Part shown: positions 44,985-55,440 of the stretch, piece by piece | Position numbering within the stretch: the stretch's first letter is position 1 | How the letters are laid out: the number at the start of each line of letters is the position of its first letter | NCBI RefSeq assembly: GCF_048544455.1 | Contig: NC_133534.1 | Location: forward strand, 33,666,217-33,730,216 | Reading direction: 5' to 3' | Origin: Silene latifolia | Lineage: Eukaryota > Streptophyta > Magnoliopsida > Caryophyllales > Caryophyllaceae | DNA: 64,000 bases | Notes under the pieces: generated by a model | What the model was told of the DNA's origin: nothing | Databases searched by the model: none | Seen by the model: only the letters and a program-made list of their open reading frames with translations | Program-made: the position numbers and the translations under genes

Positions 44985-45663
44985 AATAAGTATATACATA
45001 TGCCATATTTTTTGTTTTCACATGTTTTAGTGTTTTACCCATTTTAATTTGATACCCATGTGAACCAATTTGATACTATACCCACTCGACAACCCCTCCT
45101 TTGGATATGAGAAATCCATACTTTATGGGTTTGAGGTATGAGTATGAAACCCTTATATTTTGCAAACAAATATTTGGTATGGATTTAGGCGTTTAGCTTA
45201 TTTCAAACTTATACCTCATACTTTTTTTGTTTGAACCAAAACATGTTTTATAATTTAGGGTGATGTCAAAATTTTGTGTGATCATTTAAACAAATAAATT
45301 ATTATAGTGCTTATACATATTAGATACTATTTGCTCTATATTGTTGAATGTTTTTCTTATGTATTCGTCAATTTGTAAAATTTATTTAGGAGGATTTTTG
45401 GTGGTCGGGTACATATTTTTCATTTAATAATATAAATTGTTTATATAAAAATGTTACACGTTTAACATTTTATAATAATGGTGTAACTAAAAAACCCTAA
45501 AATTGAATTACATATTATTATTTATATATGTCCGTGCAATTTTGCATGGGTCTTAAACTAGTTTATTATTTATACAACAGTTGGGCTGAACAAAATACAG
45601 GGGCTTCACGTCGATATTGAAGCAGTTGAGAATAATTAATAAACTACAAAATTAACATAAGTA
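44985..45663. other. AT-rich remainder of the Helitron-like element and short spacer
   Basis: No gene. Phrases such as accaaaacatgttt and tatgaaacccttata are ordinary AT-rich DNA. The Helitron-like right end is at 45,561, and the 3' end of the next Helitron (reversed) starts at 45,664. Confidence 0.4.
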
Positions 45664-45756
45664 CTAGTTTTATACCCGTGCAGAATTGCACGGGATTGGA
45701 TATAGTGTTAATTATTTAACGAAATATTTAAATGGTGAAAATAAAATTACACATAA

Positions 45757-46000
45757 TTGTAAAATTTAAAATATTAATTAATAAATATCATTAAATAAAA
45801 GTCAAGTTACAAATATTGGTAGATGATCTCTCATTTAATTGTAAAATTTAAAATATTAATTAATAAATATCATTAAATAAAAGTCAAGTTACAAATATTG
45901 GTAGATGATCTCTCATTTAATTATAAAATTTAAAATATTAATTAATAAATATAATTAAATAAAAGTTAAGTTACAAATATTGGTAGATCTCTCCTTTGTT
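45757..46000. repeat. three-copy 83-bp tandem repeat in the reverse Helitron
   Basis: The block tttaaaatattaattaataa ... caagttacaaatattggtag repeats three times with few differences. Confidence 0.9.
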
Positions 46001-46024
46001 AGACGAAATTGGGCTGTAGAGCTT

Positions 46025-46330
46025 ATTACTCACTAATTTAGACTTGGCAAAATCAACCCAGGCCTGACCCGAGTCCCGAAATCAACCCGAACTGCCGCAC
46101 CCGAAACCCGAATTGACCCGACCCTAAAATGACCCGACCTTTCATGGACCTATAACAGACCCGACCCGAAACCACTCAACATTACTGACCCGAAAGACTT
46201 GAAATGCCTTTTTTCTCTCTTAATCATTGACCCGAAAATGTTACGACCCGAAACAACTCGACCCGCTTGACCAAAAACAGACCTGACCAAAAACCCTGAA
46301 ACAAACTCGTAACCCGAAATGACCTAACCC
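46025..46330. repeat. degenerate GACCCGA repeat tract
   Basis: Words gacccga, aacccga and gacccgacc recur about twenty times in irregular spacing. It is GC-richer than its surroundings. This style of degenerate heptad tract is common in plant intergenic DNA. Confidence 0.7.
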
Positions 46331-47348
46331 GAACTAATATAAATACTTGTTTAAATTGGCCCAAATGAACACTTCCTAAATACTTGTTTAAATTGGCCCA
46401 AAAAAGCTTACACCCTTTAACCCAAATTTTATCAAGTACTCTAATTCCGTCCAACGTATGAATATATCAAAAGTACTTTATAATCTTCCTATCAAAGAAA
46501 AATCCTAAATATTCGTCAAAATTTGTCATCTTCAAATATACCTTCTTTTGTACCCCATCTCATATTTAAGCCATCATCATTAATCATTATCAAATTTATG
46601 ATCATCAAAAAATTTAAATCTATGCTAAACCAAAATTATCACCATCCATTTCACCGTTTTGCTCTTTTGATCTCTTCACTCATCCATTTGTGCTCCTCCA
46701 TTATACTATAATTAATTAATTTGTGATTGTAAGGGCAATTCATCTTGGTTCTGACTAAATTCCTAAATTAATTAAATTGTTTTCTATCCATCACTTTCAG
46801 AATTAAATTTCATTCATAGGGTGAGTTAGATTTTCTCTGCTACTCATTTTGATTTATTGTTTTTCTTATTTACTTGTGTTTTTTTATTTTGGTTTTTGTG
46901 GGTTTTTGATTTTGATTAATGTAGCCATGTTGGTTGCAAAACCAATGTGATCCTTTATTTTTTTTTTCTCGATGATTCATTTATGAATCGTTTATACTCA
47001 TATAATTTTTTTATAGTTTTTTTTTTATAAAAAACTGGTTTTTTATTTTTATTTTTCATAATATTTTCTCTTATCAAAATTGATTTTTTTTATAAACTAC
47101 AAAAATTAAAAGTACTACTCGTACAAGTTTTCTTTTTTTTTTTCATTTGTAAATTGGTATTGTATCGAGTTAAATAAATTGTGTCAATAAAATGTAAAGC
47201 AAATTTAAAATCTGAAATTATTGGAGGGAGACTAATTAAATACCTTCAAAGAAGGTGGTGGTCCCTACAAAAAAAACCAATACTTAATCCCTGAAATCAA
47301 GGGACCAATAGAAATGCAAAGAAGGCTTCAGCTTTTATAGTAAGGGGA

Positions 47349-47631
47349 TTCGGTGATTATGGGTTGACTCTGCTCCAAGATCAAGAACATCAATCTAATC
47401 ACAAAACTCAAAAGCTCGCTATAATAATCGAAAAGCACCTGGGATCAAAGATGTCATAGGATATAGTGGCGGAGCCAGAATTTTCCAAAGTTTTTGGTTC
47501 CATTCTGGTTTCGGTCTAATCCAAACCGGTGTTCAGTCTTACTTAACGGGGTGAAAGAGTTCAGTGAGAGAAAATGGTTAATATTATAAAATAAATTTTA
47601 AAAAATTTCAAAATTTTTAAATAAAATTATA
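47349..47631. other. spacer resembling F-box 3' flank
   Basis: Contains tagtggcggagccag (about 47,462), also found near 33,552 and inverted near 35,405. aaaactcaaaagctcgctataataatcgaa resembles 33,300-33,325. This suggests a further duplicated flank without its gene. Confidence 0.5.
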
Positions 47632-47891
47632 CTTCCTCCATTTTATTCAATTCCATACATTTGCCTTTTTGAACACTATTCACAAGTAGGGAGAATTTTT
47701 GATACAACTTCTAATATATAGCATAAAATATAGTCATGTGAGATCTTGTTTTAATTGTCTTACCGAGTACATTGTAAATAACAAATTTTTATAATTTTTA
47801 CTAATATGTAACTAAAGATATGAACAAAAGAAAACGAGCATTGATATACGTGTATAAAGCAAATGTATGGAATTGAATGAAATGGAGGAAG
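47632..47891. mobile_element. Stowaway MITE (260 bp)
   Basis: The ends CTTCCTCCATTTTATTCAAT and ATTGAATGAAATGGAGGAAG are a nearly perfect inverted repeat over about 35 bp, flanked by TA (47,630-47,631 and 47,892-47,893). No coding. Confidence 0.9.
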
Positions 47892-47939
47892 TAAAAATTT
47901 CCTCCTCCACCGAAGCAAGGGCAAATACCGCCAGTAGAC

Positions 47940-48070
47940 CTATCAAACGTGTTAAAGATGTTTACATGACTAATCATTGTTCATTGTCCGGTCAAACCTT
48001 ATCATGCATAAGTGTCCAAAAGAATGACCATTGGCTTTGGCATAAACGACTAGGTCAAATCCGGCTGTGA
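47940..48070 (+). mobile_element. Ty1/copia pol scrap (GAG_pre-integrase-like), fossil
   Basis: The frame contains a NHCSLSGQTLSC-type stretch followed by HWLWHKRLGQ, which matches the LWH-R-LGH signature just before the integrase of Ty1/copia elements. Only a short piece is present, directly beside a Stowaway MITE. It is an old fragment. Confidence 0.6.
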
Positions 48071-48794
48071 GTTTGAATGTTTTAATTTCGCTTTTTGATT
48101 ATTGTGAATTGCTTACCTCTTAATTATATGAATGTTGATTGATAATTTCTAGGTGCGCAACTAGTAATCGATTTCTTCATTCTATTGTTAGTATTGTTGA
48201 TTGAATAAAATTTATTGATTCACTTTACACTAGTAACATCTAAGAATTAGTATTGAACGGGATACATTGATATTAGTAGTTAGAAGCGATTCACATAAAT
48301 ATTTAAAGTGCAACTGGATTGTATGCGCTATTTATTCTCAATCGAATTCTCTAAATTATATTGTTGATGTTGAATTAAACCTTGAACTGGATTGTTATGG
48401 TTGATTAAGAACGGGATTCGTTTTAATTGACTATTCGTAAGGAGAAGTGAAATTTTACATTCACGATAGAGTAATCACATTACTAATTGAAATTGTCATA
48501 CAATGATCAATTGTTATTGAGTGTGGATATATGCTTGGGTCTAAGACCTTTTAAACCATTTGAATTCATCTATTTTATTATTTTCTTAGTCTTACTTTAT
48601 TAGATTAATTAAACTGACAAAACTCCCTCCTAAACTGGTTACTTTACTCTATATTTTTGTACACTTTAATTGACTTAATCTTTCCTTGTGGGTTCGACCT
48701 TACTTTCACTATATTACTGTTTTAATAGTTTAGTAACTAAGAGATTATAAATTTACATTTGATAGGCATACGACGTTCAGCTCGTCAAAAAAAC
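48071..48794. other. AT-rich spacer, nothing recognised
   Basis: No ORF, tandem repeat or element end is seen. The phrasing (tttgttatgttgattaag, ttgacttaatctttccttgt) could be decayed transposon sequence. Confidence 0.35.
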
Positions 48795-49128
48795 CGGATA
48801 ATTGATCAAAAATCCAAAAGGAATTTTCCATAAGAAACCTTTGTGTTTTTCGATTTTTACGTGGTATTCATCAGTTTTTAAAAATATCATCGGTACTCCT
48901 AAATTTTATAACTTGTTCATAAATACCCAAAATAATAAAATATGAGTTTTATAACAGTTAAGTTTAATAAAGAAAATATATTTAAGATTGAATAAATTAA
49001 AATTGTGAAGATTGACAAATTATCGCTATGAAATTATCAATGTGCATAAATTAAACATTTAAAATTGATGGATTAGAGGTATTTGAGTTTTTTTAAGAAA
49101 TTTTCATTAAGTTTAGGAATACCAGTAA
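48795..49128. mobile_element. MITE-like element, copy B (related to 39,548-39,955)
   Basis: It follows copy A from ataattgatcaaaaatc through ttataacttgttcat, ataacagtt and aattatcgct to ttaggaatacca. It lacks the last roughly 70 bp of copy A, so its right terminal repeat is missing where the LINE piece begins. Confidence 0.7.
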
Positions 49129-49625
49129 TGTTTACAACCAGATGGGTGTGAAGATGCTATTCGAAAAGCTTGGGAGACGGGGAATGGGGATTTAGTTGAT
49201 ATTATCTTGGATTGCGTTAAGGAGTTGGTCGAATGGAAAAGATTAATATTGGTAAAATACTTCATGACATTCATGCTAAGAGACGGCGGGTCAAAAATCT
49301 TAACGAAGGTAGTAGATCGTCTCAGGTTTGTAAGGAGTGGACAAAGGTAGTGAAAGAGATAGCTAATTTGCTGAGGCAAGAGGAACTGTTTTGGCCTGGT
49401 CGAGGGCTCCGTGGCTTCGAGATGAATACAAAAAAACTAAATATTTACACCAAAAAGCAGGTCAGCGAAAGAAGAAAAATCACGTTGCAAAACTTGTTGA
49501 CAATGAGGGTAGAGATCAACTGGGAACGAAGGCCGTATTTGGGGCGACGAAGAGCTTTTTTGAAGGGTCCGTGAGGGTATCCTTGACGACGTGGCTGACC
49601 AGGTCACTAGTGATATGAATGCGGG

Positions 49626-50999
49626 TGTAATACTACGTATTTATGAGTCTTGGGGTACTCTATCGAGTAGGCCTTACTCTGTCGAGTAAGAAGTGTTGCG
49701 AAATAAAAGAGTTTCTGACCTGTTGGGTACTCGATCGAGTAACTAGGGTACTCGATCGAGTAAGGGGGCACTCGATCGAGTACCTTAGCTACTCGATCGA
49801 GTAGCCGGTTTACGGGGGTTGTTTTCTCGGGTTTTGTTAATAATGCGATTAGAGTATATAATACTTCCGTCATTGTTCCTAAATCACTTTTCAAAACCTA
49901 ATCACTGTGAGAAGAGAAAGCAAACTACGTTATTAGCTTTAATCGCATTGTTGGCAAATCCCGGAGCTTGGAAGGTCGGATTTCACCTTTCCTTACACCG
50001 TTGTGATTCTTGCGTCGAGGGAAAGACCTATATACCGTTTTTATGATGTTTCTTCAAAGTTAGTTAAACCCTAATATTGGGAATTAGGGGTTTTGTTGTG
50101 TCATATGCATGGTCGTGATTATGTGCTTGTATATTAGGAGGAGGATTCGTAGAGGAAGCTTTTTGATATCAGCTGTGAGTTCGTCTGATTGTTGTGCTTT
50201 CCAGGTAGGGTTTCCCTACTCAGTATTACTTCTATAATGTGTGGTGATTGTGCTGTGATTAGTGTGATTGATTGATTCAGACGGTTGTGCTTATACATTG
50301 TTGATAGATTCAGACGGTTGTTGATATTGTGATTGTTTGTCTGTGGTTCTCGAGATGCGTTCTCGGCTGAGTGGAGTCACTTGCGGGAGTGGCTTCACGC
50401 CCTAATTTCGCCCTTCGTGGAACCTGCCACGGAAGGGGATGTGCACATTAATGGGACAGGGTTATCGCTCGGTATGATGAGCGGGGATTTGGTGGGTACG
50501 GTTGCGGTCCCCCCACTGGCAGGGCTGGTCCAGTGGACAGTCGGTGACGGAGATGGAGTGGAGTGACTGATTGTGTATGATCGTTTGTATGAGCTGTATT
50601 GGTTACTGTTCTGTTGGTTATATAATTTATGTAAATAGTACTGACCCCGATTATTGTTTTAAAACCCGCGGTGATCCATTCGGGGATGGTGAGCAGATAT
50701 TGAGAAGGTATGAGATGAGTACTGGGATAGCTGGGATGTGCCACGATATGATGATAGAAGTCTTCCGCTGTAGCTTAGTAGTTTCATAACATTTCAGTTA
50801 GAACAGTAAACAGTCAGTTTGAGAACATGTATTTGTACTTTGGTTTTGATTTCGAGATTGTAACCTTTCACTAAGTATTTCTATTTAAACGTTGTTTCTT
50901 TATTGTTTATTTGATTATCATTGCCTCGGGTAACCGAGATGGTAACATCCTTATACCTGGGTGGTCCTGGTAAGGCACTTGGAGTATGGGGGTATTACA
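49626..50999. mobile_element. solo LTR (1,374 bp), Ty3/gypsy-like
   Basis: It begins TGTAATAC and ends GTATTACA and is flanked on both sides by GCGGG (49,621-49,625 and 51,000-51,004), an exact 5-bp target duplication. No second LTR or internal region exists at this site, so it is a solo LTR left by LTR-LTR recombination. It lies in the LINE. Near its left end is an array of TACTCGATCGAGTA palindromes. Confidence 0.9.
49656..49803. repeat. palindrome array TACTCGATCGAGTA, roughly 21-bp spacing
   Basis: Four copies start at 49,728, 49,749, 49,769 and 49,790 (third copy begins C); two variants with TACTCT start at 49,656 and 49,675. Each 14-mer is its own complement apart from the variants. 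Confidence 0.92.
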
Positions 51000-51160
51000 G
51001 CGGGCCTTCGTGCAGATTATAGAGAGGAGGAAGTTATCTCGGCTCTTAATCAAATGCATCCTCTAAAGTCTCCAGGTTCGAATGGTATGAATGGTTTATT
51101 ATATCAGAATGAATAATATAATTGGCATGTTGTTGGTCCGTTGGTGGTGAAGACGGTTCT

Positions 51161-52102
51161 TGTTAGGAGATTACGATATAATTTGATATACCGTAATCAG
51201 AATAATATCGATATTATGCAATAAGTTAATTATCTTTACCATTGTTATGAGATACTATGATTATTATGTTCAGATCTTAGAAGTACTATAAAAGCAAACT
51301 ATTGTAATGGTTGGAGACATGAACAATCATCAATAAAACAACGATCACTCTATGAATTCCTCACCTCTCCGATTCTATTATGGTATCAGAGCCTCACTCT
51401 CTTGAGGCCTAAAATACACGAAATTTCGTTACCTGCCGGTGGGGTTATGATTAATGTATAGCACACACTGGCGGGATGTCGTTTATTAATGTCTATCTTG
51501 ATTCACGTTAAAAAAAAAAATTTGTCCTTTTGATGTTGTTGTTGTCTTTGCGATTCCTTTATTGAGAGTACGAACGAGTTCTCCATCGATTTGATATGAC
51601 GGATATTTTTCCGTTTTTTAACAAAGTTAAATTCGAAAAATTGCAGCGTTCGTGGCCATGAAATTTCTACGAATTCGAAAATATTGATCGTTTGATATTT
51701 CGACGGGTCCGAAAAACGACGGCGTTTCCGACGGATAATATTTTTCTTTTAGCAAGTTCGAAAAGAGTGGCGTTACTCTTGAAAATTGAAGATCGAAAAT
51801 GGAAGAATTTGAATGATTCTTCTTTTTTATATTTGGCAAACCCATGAAAATTTCGATAAATTGCCATGGGTTTGAGGGGGGATGTTAGGAGATTACGGTA
51901 TAATTTGATATACCGTAATCAGAATAATATCGATATTATGCAATAAGTTAATTATCTTTACCATTGTTATAAGATACTATGATTATTATGTTCAGATCTT
52001 AGAAGTACTATAAAAGCAAACCATTGTAATGGTTGGAGACATGAACAATCATCAACAAAACAACGATCACTCTATGAATTCCTCACCTCTCCGATTCTAT
52101 TA
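51161..52102 (+). mobile_element. TRIM element (942 bp) with 220-bp LTRs
   Basis: Terminal-repeat retrotransposon in miniature. LTRs at 51,161-51,380 and 51,883-52,102 are equal in length and differ at only a few places. The target duplication GTTCT is exact (51,156-51,160 and 52,103-52,107). TGGTATCAGAGC, the initiator-Met tRNA primer site, starts at 51,381. A purine tract (gtttgaggggggatg) precedes the right LTR. The roughly 500-bp interior has no coding of retroelement type. It looks whole for its class and young. It lies within the LINE. Confidence 0.95.
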
Positions 52103-52335
52103 GTTCTTGATATTCTTCGAGGTCAGCAGATTTCTGCTGGTTTTAATAGGACCCAAATTGTGCTTATACCCAAGAAGAAAGCTCCGGACAAAATTGTTGA
52201 CTTCAGGCCTATCAGTCTTTTGTAATGTGGTGTACAAACTTGTTTCGAAGATGCTCGCGAATCATTTAAAGGTATTTCTTGGTGATATTGTGTCGGAAAA
52301 CCAATCAGCCTTTACTCCGGGTCGATTAAATTGAG

Positions 52336-53249
52336 CTCGAGCAGCTAGAGCTCAAAGCCCCAAACCAAGCTGAGCCAGAGCACAGCTCAGACGCTTGTTA
52401 CATCATTTTTTTATGAAATTTTTTTTATGTAACTTAATTTTTTTGAAAAGAATTACCTGAAGTTACATCATTTTTTATGAAAAATTATTAAAATATGAAG
52501 CTTCATTTTAATAAGTTAATAAACGAAAAAAAAAAAAAGTAAAATTGAATTCGAGCTTTTGACTTAAAAATTTCATTATAATTAAAAACAAATCGAAACT
52601 ATGATACAAACAAATTAAAATTTGAGCTCAGACTCGTAAAATGTATCGGACACGATTTTTATAATATGAGTCGAGCTCAATCGCAGGTGAACTTGAACTC
52701 AGCTCGACTCTGTTACACCCTTGTAATGCGATGAAAGTGAATATGAAAAGGCTAGAGGATGTGATATTCAATGACTAAAACACCTAAAAATGAGGATCGT
52801 GGTCCACAGTCATACAACAGTTTAAGATATTCGATCAGGTATATTATTTCACAGCTCCTTTTCTTCGTTCTTCGACCAACTAATAATCGCGAACTATTTA
52901 TGGAGCGTTGAGCGAGTAAGTTGCCTAAGCGCCTAAGAGTCGAAGAATTTAATTTTATTCATCCTTCCGCATGTAAAATTGCACTCCTATGTTTTTGTTT
53001 AATTGAAAAAAAATGGCAAGAATTGGAAAACTCCGTCTATGGTGGGCAAAAGGCTTGACATTTTAACTTATGAGGTACGGATTGACTTTGTATCGAATTA
53101 TATTTAATCGCTAATTTGTATGATCTAAAGCATTATCAATTTATCTATACCGGTAAGTCCGTATATTGCACACATGAGATAAAAATATAAATATAAATAA
53201 TCGCGCAAACAGATAGCCAATAACAATTATTGTTATAATAATTCACAAC
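52336..53249. other. spacer with F-box 3' flank
   Basis: No gene. A stretch rich in gagctcgagc/cagctcagac words (about 52,330-52,400 and 52,620-52,710) resembles a degenerate repeat. 53,035-53,115 matches the flank of F-box copy 1 at 33,340-33,430. Confidence 0.5.
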
Positions 53250-54533
53250 TCAAAAATGTAACCATTCACCTTCATTATAAAGGTAACCATCATTATAAAC
53301 GTCGCTGTCATTGTCATCGTCATTGTCATTGTCCATCTCCCGTTCATTGGATGACGAACGAATCAGTAGGCCTCCAGGAAAGTTAATGAGGCTTCCCTTG
53401 CATATATAAACAAAAGATGAATTTGTTCTAATAAGGCCATTACCATTAAATCCAGTTTCAGTGAATTGTTTATCTCTAAGATTGTACCACATATATTTTC
53501 GACTATAATTTGGTACACACAATAGTTCATGTGATGATCCTTTGCGGTAAGCAATTGGGTGGTAAACAGCGCGTTCGGACCCGTGCACTAGAGGACTCAT
53601 CAACTTAACCCAAGACTCTTTAACACCAAACTCTTTCATAACCCATACACTATAAGACGACTTGTTCACATCGTAATATGTAAAACGCAATCGCCCATCC
53701 AGCACGCCTAGGTGATACTGATAGCGATCTGCTGACCATTGTGGAGTTGGGTTGGACTCGATTTCACACAAAGGAATATCAGGCAAGAGCACATCATTAG
53801 ACCATCGTTCAGCCTTGATATCAAAACAACCAATTCTCGTCATCCGACCACTACCATAACATAACATGACAAGTAAATGGTTTTGTACCAGAACGGGAGT
53901 ATCACACCATTCAGACGTGGTCGGTTCACACTCGATAGGTTTCCACGAATTAGTTTTCAAGCTATAGATGATGACTTGCCTTACTGTAACAACGACCTCG
54001 TTTACCCATTTATCGCATTGGACAATCCTGACAACTTTGAAATCGTCATTGAATTCATCGTCTAAGCAATGACACATCCCATACTGACAATAGTCATGGT
54101 CAGTGGGAACGTAAACTTTAGGGAGTACACGGTAAATACGCGTTGTTGGGTTGAGCAAGATGAGACCTTCGAGGTCCGTGAATCCGCACCCAATCAAGAG
54201 GTAAGATTCGCAAGAAGCCACCATCGAGATAAAGGGTGCACTCCATTGTGACGGTATAGGGTAAGGGCAGATCGTAGGAGGAGAGTCTAGAGAGTCCAGT
54301 TCGTATATACCGATGGTTTTATTACGGCCTGGGAGGATTAAGAGGCGATGATTAGCCTTGGAAAATAATGCATTGAATTTGTGGGACGAAATCTCGGTTA
54401 GAAAAGACTTGGAAACGCATTTGAAGCGAAAGAGAGATTTAGCGGGTAATTTGGGGAGTATATACGACAAGATTAATTCCATCGGAAGGGTAACGGACGA
54501 ACATGGTTCTAGGGTTTTGAAACTTACGTCCAT
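53250..54533 (-). CDS. F-box/FBA protein, copy 4 (intact, 427 aa)
   Basis: The fourth member of the array, on the same strand as the others. The F-box is at residues about 13-54 (LPMELILSYILPKLPAKSLF, RFKCVSKSFL). The FBA domain has LLNPTTRIYRVLPKVYVP and PIAYRKGSSHELLC. The acidic tail has DNDNDDDNDSD. Its frame is complete with no internal stop, and its length matches copies 1 and 3. The start MDVSFKTLEPCSSVTLP aligns with theirs. The FBA region differs most between copies around residues 165-210, which contain copy-specific insertions. Likely role: substrate adaptor of an SCF ubiquitin ligase, target unknown. Confidence 0.9.
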   Translation of the reverse strand: MDVSFKTLEPCSSVTLPMELILSYILPKLPAKSLFRFKCVSKSFLTEISSHKFNALFSKANHRLLILPGRNKTIGIYELDSLDSPPTICPYPIPSQWSAPFISMVASCESYLLIGCGFTDLEGLILLNPTTRIYRVLPKVYVPTDHDYCQYGMCHCLDDEFNDDFKVVRIVQCDKWVNEVVVTVRQVIIYSLKTNSWKPIECEPTTSEWCDTPVLVQNHLLVMLCYGSGRMTRIGCFDIKAERWSNDVLLPDIPLCEIESNPTPQWSADRYQYHLGVLDGRLRFTYYDVNKSSYSVWVMKEFGVKESWVKLMSPLVHGSERAVYHPIAYRKGSSHELLCVPNYSRKYMWYNLRDKQFTETGFNGNGLIRTNSSFVYICKGSLINFPGGLLIRSSSNEREMDNDNDDDNDSDVYNDGYLYNEGEWLHF

Positions 54534-54732
54534 TGGAAAGGCTAGATTTGCTTGTTAGATATACAATTAAGGACTAGGGCAGATTTAAGGAGATGTAGAA
54601 ATCTCTATTTATGAGAAATTAAAGTAATAAAATAATAAAATCCAAGTCACGGTATATAAACTAATTACCGAAAAATAATTAATTAGATCCTATCCAAAAT
54701 TAATACACTAAAATAAAAAATTAATACACTAA

Positions 54733-55440
<708 letters not shown>

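Larger units (their letters stand above)
42164..45561 (+). mobile_element. Helitron-like element carrying nested MITEs
   Basis: The left end TTCTATATAAAAGTATAA resembles a Helitron 5' end. The right end has a hairpin-like CCGTGCAATTTTGCATGG, then gtcttaaaCTAG followed by T. No Rep/helicase coding is seen, so it would be non-autonomous. The base before the left end is T rather than the usual A, so the left boundary is the weaker one. It contains the MITEs listed at 42,545, 43,904 and 43,999, and a duplicated phrase caaagacacgataaaccttc (about 42,904 and 42,988). Confidence 0.42.
45664..47348 (-). mobile_element. non-autonomous Helitron, reverse orientation
   Basis: On - it starts TCCCCTTACTATAAAAGCTG after an A (47,348 inward) and ends with a hairpin, CCCGTGCAATTCTGCACGGG, then tataaaaCTAG before a T (45,664). 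Both ends obey the Helitron A/T insertion rule. Inside are three roughly 83-bp tandem units (45,757-46,000) and a degenerate GACCCGA-rich tract (46,025-46,330). No Rep/helicase coding. Confidence 0.62.
49130..52335 (+). mobile_element. LINE-1-type fragment, split by two LTR-type insertions
   Basis: ORF2-type protein in pieces. Before the solo LTR: a stretch with KRRRVKNLNEG, VCKEWTKVVKEIANLLRQEE and APWLRD...HQKAGQRKKKN, the linker between endonuclease and reverse transcriptase. After it: EEEVISALNQMHPLKSPG, then after the [22 protein letters not shown] and DFRPISL, the first conserved blocks of the L1 reverse transcriptase, and [10 protein letters not shown]. It ends abruptly near 52,335, without the catalytic YADD region or a poly-A tail. 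The 5' endonuclease is also absent, and several frame changes occur between the pieces. Confidence 0.85.

Noticed and set aside
33664-54533. S-locus (SLF) interpretation of the F-box array
   Set aside because: No S-RNase or other pistil partner in the window, and FBA genes are a very large family.
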